Shown here in pieces: positions 1-5,664 of a DNA stretch of 7,517 nt. Both the position numbers and the translations under genes were made by a program. The notes below the pieces were generated by a model that worked only from the letters and a program-made list of their open reading frames with translations, was not told the origin of the DNA and did no database searches. Within the stretch, counting starts at the first letter, position 1, and each line of letters begins with the position of its first letter. The DNA comes from Chloroflexota bacterium. GTDB lineage: Bacteria > Chloroflexota > Dehalococcoidia > UBA1151 > TMED-70. The stretch spans positions 1 through 7,517 of the forward strand of contig PASM01000002.1 of NCBI GenBank assembly GCA_002711965.1. The letters run 5' to 3'.

Positions 1-165
1 GAAGAACCTGTAGCTGAAGAACCTGTAGCTGAAGAACCTGTAGCTGAAGAACCTAAAGCAGAAGAACCTAAAGCTGAAGAACCTAAAGCTGAAGAACCTG
101 TAGCAGAAGAACCTGTAGCAGAAGAACCTAAAGCTGAAGAACCTGTAGCAGAAGAACCTGTAGCA
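1..165 (+). repeat. Eleven tandem 15-bp repeats encoding EEP(V/K)A
   Basis: Eleven perfect-length 15-bp units run from the window edge, so the array may extend further upstream. The units are GAAGAACCTGTAGC(T/A), coding EEPVA, and GAAGAACCTAAAGC(T/A), coding EEPKA. In order the variable residue is V V V K K K V V K V V. All units keep the reading frame of L19. The 45 bases 76-120 (units 6-8) are identical to 121-165 (units 9-11), which indicates a recent duplication of a three-unit block on top of the older 15-bp expansion. Because each unit is five codons, gain or loss of units would change protein length without a frameshift. Confidence 0.97.
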
Positions 166-519
166 GAAAAAATTAATTATCTCGAAAAAATTATTAGTAA
201 TCAAAAAATCGAATCTTTTAGAAGTGGTGACACTGTAATAGTCAATCTTTTAATTAAAGAAGGTGATAGAGAAAGAGTTCAAGCTTTTCAAGGAAATGTA
301 ATCAAAGGGAATCATAAAAATGGTTCTAAAATAGTTCCAGGTAAATCTTTCACAGTAAGAAGGTTAGCTTCAGGCGTTGGAGTTGAGCGAACTTTACCAA
401 TCAGCTCTCCAAGTATAGATTCACTTAAAGTGATAAGAAGAGGAAAAGTAAGGCGATCTAACCTTTATTACCTTAGAGATTTAACTGGTAAAAAGGCTAG
501 AATTAAAGAAGCAAGATAG
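1..519 (+). CDS. rplS: 50S ribosomal protein L19 with acidic repeat extension, 5' end missing
   Basis: L19 is a large-subunit protein near the 30S-50S interface. The reading frame is open from base 1 to a TAG stop and gives 172 visible residues; the start codon lies upstream of the window. Residues 1-55 are eleven EEP(V/K)A pentapeptides. The L19 core follows: [17 protein letters not shown], then [51 protein letters not shown] and a basic end, [11 protein letters not shown]. These match the family along its whole length. The loop between GNVI and FTVRR is about five residues longer than in E. coli L19, by my memory of that protein. The repeat tract is not part of the normal family, whose members are about 115 residues and start close to the core. 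It is acidic and proline-rich, so probably disordered. The gene leads an operon with def, whose start is 11 bases past this stop. Identity of the core is secure; the role of the extension is unknown. Confidence 0.95.
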   Translation, partial: EEPVAEEPVAEEPVAEEPKAEEPKAEEPKAEEPVAEEPVAEEPKAEEPVAEEPVAEKINYLEKIISNQKIESFRSGDTVIVNLLIKEGDRERVQAFQGNVIKGNHKNGSKIVPGKSFTVRRLASGVGVERTLPISSPSIDSLKVIRRGKVRRSNLYYLRDLTGKKARIKEAR

Positions 520-523
520 GTAG
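518..523 (+). promoter_or_regulatory. Ribosome binding site supporting the TTG start of def
   Basis: AGGTAG overlaps the L19 stop codon and sits six bases before the TTG at 530. It differs from the consensus AGGAGG at one base. It supports the TTG start, which the protein N-terminus (ALLPIRKFPDPIL) also demands. Confidence 0.6.
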
Positions 524-529
524 TTTGTT

Positions 530-1162
530 TTGGCTTTATTACCTATTAGAAAATTTCCTGATCCTATTTTAAGAAAAAAATCTGATGAGATAGTTGATTT
601 GACTAAAGAATTAATTCAATTTGGTTATGAAATGTTAGAGACTATGCAATCAGCTAAAGGAGTGGGACTAGCAGCTCCACAAGTAGGTAGGCTAATAAGA
701 ATGATAACTATACAAGTTCCTGAAAAAAAACCTATGATAATGGTTAATCCTAATATTTCTAAAAAACAAGGCTCAAGAGAAGTTCAAGAAGGATGCCTTA
801 GTGTCCCAGGATTTACAGGAATAATTCAACGTTCTGTAAAAATTGATGCTGAATACCTTGATGTAAATAAAAATAAAATTAAATTTTCTGCGGAAGAGCT
901 ACTTTCTCAAGCTATTGAACATGAGATTGATCATTTGAATGGTATTATGTACACAGATCATTTAAAATCACATGAAGATTTACACAAAACTGGAATCACT
1001 CCAGATGAAGTACATTGGCATGATGTTGGGTATAAAATTCATATTAGTAAAGATCAGGCAACAAAAGATGATTTAAGCATGTATGAAGTTATTGAAAAAA
1101 AGATAGAACTTTCTAAAATCAAATCTGATAGTTCTTTAGATGATGCTTCATTAGAAATATAA
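530..1162 (+). CDS. def: Peptide deformylase with C-terminal extension
   Basis: This cytoplasmic metalloenzyme removes the formyl group from the initiator methionine of nascent proteins as they leave the ribosome. All three signature motifs are intact: GVGLAAPQ at residues 44-51, EGCLS at 87-91 with metal ligand Cys89, and HEIDH at 131-135 with ligands His131 and His135 and catalytic Glu132. The start is TTG at 530; the N-terminus ALLPIRKFPDPILRKK aligns with the usual beginning of the family, and a binding site lies six bases upstream. The protein is 210 residues, longer than a typical bacterial enzyme of about 170. After the third motif comes a tail of roughly 65 residues. Its first part is rich in histidine (H144, H148, H152, H162, H164, H171) and its end is charged (KK..ELSK..SDSSLDDASLEI). 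The gene follows rplS by 10 bases and precedes secD by 14, consistent with one operon. Family assignment is firm; the tail has no recognised function. Confidence 0.97.
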   Translation: MALLPIRKFPDPILRKKSDEIVDLTKELIQFGYEMLETMQSAKGVGLAAPQVGRLIRMITIQVPEKKPMIMVNPNISKKQGSREVQEGCLSVPGFTGIIQRSVKIDAEYLDVNKNKIKFSAEELLSQAIEHEIDHLNGIMYTDHLKSHEDLHKTGITPDEVHWHDVGYKIHISKDQATKDDLSMYEVIEKKIELSKIKSDSSLDDASLEI

Positions 1163-1163
1163 A

Positions 1164-1170
1164 GGAAGGA
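1164..1170 (+). promoter_or_regulatory. Strong ribosome binding site for secD
   Basis: GGAAGGA lies six bases before the TTG at 1177, in the short gap after the def stop. It is the best Shine-Dalgarno match on the plus strand and fixes the TTG as the secD start. Confidence 0.7.
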
Positions 1171-1176
1171 ATAAAT

Positions 1177-3033
1177 TTGAGATTTAAGGGAATAATTGTT
1201 TTAGCTGTATGTTTAGTAATTTCCTTACTAGCTATATTTATAAACCCAATTAAGATTAATAATTGGGAAAGAGGAAATAATGATAACTTGCTTGGAATGG
1301 TTCTAGGACTTGATTTAAAAGGAGGAACTCATTTAGTTTATTCTATTTTATCTACGACTGGAGAAGATCCTACTGTTGAGGATGCAGAGGGTGTTAGGAA
1401 AATAATAGATAAAAGAGTTAATGAATTTGGTGTAAGTGAAGCAAATGTTCAACTTCTAGGAACGCCTCCAAATAAAATTCTTGTACAAATCCCATCTCAA
1501 TCAGGTGATCAAATAACATTTTCATTTTCAGATGATGATCCAAATATAGATGATATAAAAGATAAAATTTCATCAGCAGGTTTAAGTGAATATCAAATTG
1601 AAAAAATTGAAAATCAATATATCGTAACTTATGAACAAACTTTAGGTTTAGGTACATCTGAAAAAATTCAATCAAATCTTGCAAATTCTTTTCCAGTTAA
1701 GGTTATGATTAATTTTTCTCCAATAAGATTAGAAGGTAAAAAAGAAGGGGAGGACTTAGAATTCCCAAATGCCAATGATTTAGAACCTCTACTAAAAGAA
1801 TCAAATATTGAATATGATGAGTTTAATGATTTAGGATTTGGTGCATGGGAGCTAATTGTTTCAAACTTTGGATATGGAGATGATAGTTTGGCTGAAGAAA
1901 TTATGCTTTCTTTATCTGAAACAAAATATAATCTAGTCAACCTTCAGCCTCAAGGTGAATTAGACAACTTTGTTATTAGTGGAGGAATTCAGTCTGCAAA
2001 AAGATTGATAGGTTCCACAGCTCAGTTAGATTTTAGAGTTAGAGAATGTGGAAAAGTAAAGCCTGAGGATTTAGATATTAACGTTTGGGAACTAGTGAAA
2101 TGTTATGATCCACAATATTATAATGAGGTTGCAACAGGAATTGAGTCAAAGAATCTTACTGATGCCTCTCGTGGAACAGTTGCTGAGTTATCTCAGCCGG
2201 TTGTAAATGTTGTTTTTGATGATGACGGGTCAGATATTTTTTATGAAGTTACTGATAGGATTTCTAGGACAGGAGACTTATTGGCAATCTATCTTGATAA
2301 TGAGGAGCTAGTGAGTCCAGGAGCAGATAAAGCTATTTCTGGAGGAAGAGCATATATTTATGGAAAAGATATTGATGCAGAAAGAGCTAGAGAAATAGCT
2401 GTTCAATTAAGATCTGGTGCATTGCCTGCAAAATTAGAATTGATTCAAGAAAGAAATGTGGACGCAGTTTTAGGGTCTGAATCTCTAACTAAAAGTTTGA
2501 CAGCAGGAATAATAGGGTTCGTTCTAGTTTTGATATTTATGATAAGTTATTACAAAATCCCAGGAATTATTGCATCACTCACATTAATTATTTACCTAAT
2601 ATTTGTAATCGCAATATTTAAGATTTTGCCTGTTACGTTAACTCTTTCAGGTGCTGCAGCTTTGATATTATCTATTGGTTTTGCTGTGGATGCAAATATA
2701 TTGATTTCAGAAAGAATAAAAGAAGAATTATTAGCAGGCAGAAATTTACTGAATTCTATAACAGTTGGTTTTGACAGAGCATGGCCTTCAATTAGAGATG
2801 GTAATTTTTCAACTATAATTACTGCATTAGTGCTCTATTGGTTTGGTTCAAACTTTTCAACCTCAATTATGCAAGGATTTGCTTTGACTCTAGGAGTAGG
2901 TGTATTACTAAGTATGATTACAAGTTTTCAAGTTAATAGAATCTTAGTGAGATTAATTACTACAAGTAATCTTTTTGATAAAACTAATTTATTTGTTCCT
3001 ATATCAAAAAGAAATACAGATGGAGATGCATAG
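1177..3033 (+). CDS. secD: Protein translocase subunit SecD with enlarged extracytoplasmic region
   Basis: SecD works with SecF in the cytoplasmic membrane, using the proton gradient to help draw preproteins through SecYEG. The TTG start has a strong binding site. Residues 6-23 form the first membrane helix. LGLDLKGG at 43-50 is the conserved motif just outside the membrane. Next come KIIDKRVNEFGVSEANVQ and VQIP, then an extra region at about 110-268, then the conserved AKRLIGSTAQLDFR. RAREIAVQLRSGALPAKLELIQERNVDAVLG ends the extracytoplasmic part. Confidence 0.96.
   Translation: MRFKGIIVLAVCLVISLLAIFINPIKINNWERGNNDNLLGMVLGLDLKGGTHLVYSILSTTGEDPTVEDAEGVRKIIDKRVNEFGVSEANVQLLGTPPNKILVQIPSQSGDQITFSFSDDDPNIDDIKDKISSAGLSEYQIEKIENQYIVTYEQTLGLGTSEKIQSNLANSFPVKVMINFSPIRLEGKKEGEDLEFPNANDLEPLLKESNIEYDEFNDLGFGAWELIVSNFGYGDDSLAEEIMLSLSETKYNLVNLQPQGELDNFVISGGIQSAKRLIGSTAQLDFRVRECGKVKPEDLDINVWELVKCYDPQYYNEVATGIESKNLTDASRGTVAELSQPVVNVVFDDDGSDIFYEVTDRISRTGDLLAIYLDNEELVSPGADKAISGGRAYIYGKDIDAERAREIAVQLRSGALPAKLELIQERNVDAVLGSESLTKSLTAGIIGFVLVLIFMISYYKIPGIIASLTLIIYLIFVIAIFKILPVTLTLSGAAALILSIGFAVDANILISERIKEELLAGRNLLNSITVGFDRAWPSIRDGNFSTIITALVLYWFGSNFSTSIMQGFALTLGVGVLLSMITSFQVNRILVRLITTSNLFDKTNLFVPISKRNTDGDA
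3022..3025 (+). promoter_or_regulatory. Ribosome binding site deciding the secF start
   Basis: GGAG inside the last codons of secD lies nine bases before the ATG at 3035. In-frame ATGs at 3020 and 3026 overlap or abut this motif and have no comparable upstream site, so 3035 is the preferred start. Confidence 0.5.
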
Positions 3034-3034
3034 A

Positions 3035-3916
3035 ATGAATTTATTATCTAAAAGAATATATCTATTTTATTTTTCAATAATAGCAATTGTTTTTTCAACA
3101 ATATTATTGTTTATACCAGGTCTTCCTCTAGGCATAGATTTCACTTCAGGATCTACAATTACTTATAGATGGACAAATGAAAATCCTTCTCAAAATAAAA
3201 TTTCTGAAAGTATCAGTAATGCAGGATTTGAAACTTCTATAATTCAATCTATGGGGAATAATGAATTCTTTATTAGAACTTCTGATTTTGGACCAGATGG
3301 CAAAGAAAGAATTGATATTGAATTAGAAAAATTAATTGGGGAAAAACCTGTCACTTTAGATACAAATACTGTGGGTTCTTCTGTAGCAGATAATACGATT
3401 CGAAACTCTGTAATAGCTGTATTTGTAGCCTCATTATTTGTAATGTTGTATATAATTTATGCATTTAGAAATGTTGAACAGTCTTATGTATATGCTATAG
3501 CTGCCATTTTGACTCTTATTCACGATGTTATGGTAGTTATGGCCTTATTTATAGTCTTCAGCTTGTTTATTGGATCTGTTGTAAACTCAATTTTTATTGT
3601 TGGTATATTAACTGTTATTGGTTATTCGGTAAATGACACAATTGTGATTTTTGATAGAATTCGAGAAAATCTTATTATCAATAAATCTATGGAATTTATG
3701 AATGTAGTTAACCAATCAGTTAGAGAGTCTATAACAAGGTCTTTAGGAACATCAATTACAACTTCAATTGTTATTATTTCGATGATATTGTTTGGAGGAC
3801 AATCTTTGAGAGACTTCCTACTTGTTTTGCTTTTAGGTGTAATTATTGGAACTTATAGTTCTATTTTTGTTGCTTCAAATCTTCTACTGGCATGGAAATA
3901 TGGAATAAAAAAATAA
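3035..3916 (+). CDS. secF: Protein translocase subunit SecF
   Basis: SecF is the membrane partner of SecD in the SecDF translocation motor. From the ATG at 3035 the protein has 293 residues, a usual length for a stand-alone SecF. It begins with MNLLSKRIYLFYFS and a first membrane helix at about 8-28. GIDFTSGS at 33-40 is the family motif usually written GxDFxGG, with Ser38 in place of the first Gly of the pair. A small extracytoplasmic domain follows, then a cluster of five hydrophobic segments. The core signature GYSVNDTIVIFDRIREN begins at residue 196 and includes Asp201. The frame is open further upstream to 2975, but that would overlap secD by 59 bases and add a polar segment before the helix; ATGs at 3020 and 3026 are also possible. 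The start used here is one base after the secD stop, so the two genes are probably translationally coupled. Separate secD and secF genes are the common arrangement. YajC is not in the window. Confidence 0.95.
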   Translation: MNLLSKRIYLFYFSIIAIVFSTILLFIPGLPLGIDFTSGSTITYRWTNENPSQNKISESISNAGFETSIIQSMGNNEFFIRTSDFGPDGKERIDIELEKLIGEKPVTLDTNTVGSSVADNTIRNSVIAVFVASLFVMLYIIYAFRNVEQSYVYAIAAILTLIHDVMVVMALFIVFSLFIGSVVNSIFIVGILTVIGYSVNDTIVIFDRIRENLIINKSMEFMNVVNQSVRESITRSLGTSITTSIVIISMILFGGQSLRDFLLVLLLGVIIGTYSSIFVASNLLLAWKYGIKK

Positions 3917-3961
3917 ATTAGTTTTTAGTTCTCGAAACAATTTTTTCTTCTTCTAATTTAT
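3913..3961. terminator. Weak inverted repeat at the convergent gene ends
   Basis: ATAAATTAG at 3913-3921 is the exact reverse complement of CTAATTTAT at 3953-3961, with 31 bases between. It spans the stop codons of secF and selB. On the minus strand the second arm is followed by six U, as in an intrinsic terminator for selB. However, the stem has a single G-C pair and a long loop, and a nine-base match in DNA this AT-rich may be chance. No better terminator is visible. Confidence 0.2.
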
Positions 3962-5663
3962 CCAATATTGCTAAACAATACTTTCTACTTAATCCAAGAT
4001 TGTCTCTTATTAAATCAATATTTATTTTTTTGAATTTAGATTCAATAATTAAAACTTCTTTTTTTAATTTTTCATATACTTTTTGAGTATAAAAAACATT
4101 ATTCGAACATTTGATAATAAGATTATTATTTATAAGATAAGTCATGATTTCAGAACTTAATTTATTATCAGTTGGAGGCATAAAATTGTTACTTTCCAGA
4201 TACAAAATGTATCTATTGATTAGCTGTAAATCATTTGCGCTTGGTTGTGGAGTAAAGGATTGTTTTTGAATAAATCCATCTTTGATAGAAATAAAATTAT
4301 TTTTTACTAATGTTTCTATAAGTATATTTTTTTCCACCCTTTCATTTAGTTTTGATATTGGAATCCCATTTCTAAGAGGAAATTTTTTATGATAAATTTT
4401 CACATCCTCATATAACTTTTTTGCTTCTATTTTTAAGTACTCAGTTTTAGTTATGTATGAATTACCATTAAATAAATAAAATTCTTTGTGCTTTTTTACG
4501 AAGTTTTGAAGATATTTTATGTTTTTACCTAAATACTTTTTTGTTTGATTTATGGACAAAACATTCATTTGGTCAAGAATTATTGAAAATATATTAAAAT
4601 CATTTGGTTGAAAATTAGTTAATTTATTTTCATCAATAACCTCTTCATAAAAAATTATTTCTCCTCCTCCAACAGTTCCATTATTATTTCTGATAATAAA
4701 TTTATCACCTACTAAAAATGAAATTTTATTTCTTAGATATATTTTGGCTACACTTGAGTTTTTTATATGCTTTATTGATCCTATGGATTTTTGAGTTCCT
4801 GTATGAAATGAAATTTCTGAATTATTTTTTATTTCGTTTATTTTTTTTAAATTTATATAAATTAATTTTGATCTAACTATAAAACCCTTTTCAGAAACAA
4901 TTTCCCCTTTTTTAATATCTGAAATATCCATATTTTGTATATTTATAGATGCTCTCGACCCTGGATTTATTTCTTCCATTTTTGTATTGAAAGATTCTAA
5001 TCCTTTTATTTTTATTTCTTTAAAATCAGGAGTTATTTCAAGACTTGAATCTTTAGTGATTTTGCTACCTATCAATGTACCAGTTATTATAGTTCCTTTT
5101 CCTTCTAATGAAAAAACTCTATCAATTGATAATCTTGCTGGTTTTGAAAAATCTTTTTTAGATAGATTGTATTTTTCAAGAATGATTTTTTTTAAATTTT
5201 CAATACCAGTTTTGTTTTTTATAGAAAGTTCTAAAATGTTGAAATTTTTTATGTTTTTACTTAAAAAACCATCTAGTTCATTCCTAAGTTTGTCTATTGT
5301 TTTTTTATCTACAAGATCTGTTTTAGTTATTACTAAAATGATTTCATTTATTGATAACAATCTGAGTATATTTAAGTGCTCTATAGTTTGAGGTTTTATT
5401 CCTTCGTTCGCTGCAACAACCAAAATCACCAAATCAACTGCATGTGCTCCTGAAATCATGTTTCTAACAAAACTTTCATGCCCAGGAGTGTCAATAATAG
5501 AAGCGTACAAACTTTTACTTAAAGGATATTTTGCAAATCCTATTTCAATAGAAAGCCCTCTTTTTTTTTCTTCTTTAAGTCTGTCTGTATTTACTCCAGT
5601 TAATTCTTTTACTAATGAAGTTTTACCATGGTTTACATGACCTGCTGTACAAATGCTATACAT
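3918..5663 (-). CDS. selB: Selenocysteine-specific translation elongation factor SelB
   Basis: SelB is a cytoplasmic GTPase that carries selenocysteyl-tRNA to the ribosome and binds the mRNA hairpin (SECIS) that recodes UGA. The protein has 581 residues against 614 in E. coli. The GTPase domain at 1-170 has GHVNHGKT at 8-15, RLKEEKKRGLSIEIGFA at 28-44, DTPGH at 58-62 and TKTD at 113-116. Domain II opens with RLSIDRVFSLEGKGTIITG at 177-195, and domain III runs to about 345. The rest is the winged-helix region; its last repeat holds RDNLGLSRKYCLAILDKL, starting at residue 553, a hallmark of the SECIS-binding domain. This tail separates SelB from EF-Tu and other translation GTPases. Odd points: Asn11 replaces the usual Asp of the P-loop, and the protein stops at IVSRTKN, apparently several residues short of relatives. 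The downstream half is very AT-rich. The ATG is one base after the hemW stop with no strong ribosome binding site, so coupling to hemW is likely. Confidence 0.95.
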   Translation of the reverse strand: MYSICTAGHVNHGKTSLVKELTGVNTDRLKEEKKRGLSIEIGFAKYPLSKSLYASIIDTPGHESFVRNMISGAHAVDLVILVVAANEGIKPQTIEHLNILRLLSINEIILVITKTDLVDKKTIDKLRNELDGFLSKNIKNFNILELSIKNKTGIENLKKIILEKYNLSKKDFSKPARLSIDRVFSLEGKGTIITGTLIGSKITKDSSLEITPDFKEIKIKGLESFNTKMEEINPGSRASINIQNMDISDIKKGEIVSEKGFIVRSKLIYINLKKINEIKNNSEISFHTGTQKSIGSIKHIKNSSVAKIYLRNKISFLVGDKFIIRNNNGTVGGGEIIFYEEVIDENKLTNFQPNDFNIFSIILDQMNVLSINQTKKYLGKNIKYLQNFVKKHKEFYLFNGNSYITKTEYLKIEAKKLYEDVKIYHKKFPLRNGIPISKLNERVEKNILIETLVKNNFISIKDGFIQKQSFTPQPSANDLQLINRYILYLESNNFMPPTDNKLSSEIMTYLINNNLIIKCSNNVFYTQKVYEKLKKEVLIIESKFKKINIDLIRDNLGLSRKYCLAILDKLEEEKIVSRTKN

Positions 5664-5664
5664 A

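Noticed and set aside
1..165. CRISPR array
   Set aside because: The units are contiguous 15-bp coding repeats with no spacers and keep the L19 reading frame.
1418..1940. Open frames on the minus strand opposite secD (1418-1684 and 1668-1940)
   Set aside because: They lie wholly inside a well-supported secD and have no recognisable domain or ribosome binding site.
2975..3034. Longer secF reading frame starting at 2975
   Set aside because: It would overlap secD by 59 bases and add 20 residues before the first membrane helix; the ATG at 3035 has a GGAG at good spacing and gives the normal N-terminus.
3927..3946. Rho-independent terminator for secF with a T6 tract
   Set aside because: Only about three base pairs can form before the T-run, which is inside the selB coding region; this is too weak to call.
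4987..5391. Open frames on the plus strand opposite selB and hemW (also 5458-5640, 5819-6046, 6488-6694)
   Set aside because: They are hydrophobic, Phe/Ser/Leu-rich readings of the complementary strand of conserved genes, with no family motif of their own.
3918..5663. EF-Tu or another elongation factor in place of SelB
   Set aside because: The RLKEEKKRGLSIEIGFA segment, TKTD motif and long winged-helix tail with RDNLGLSRKY are SelB features; EF-Tu has no such tail.
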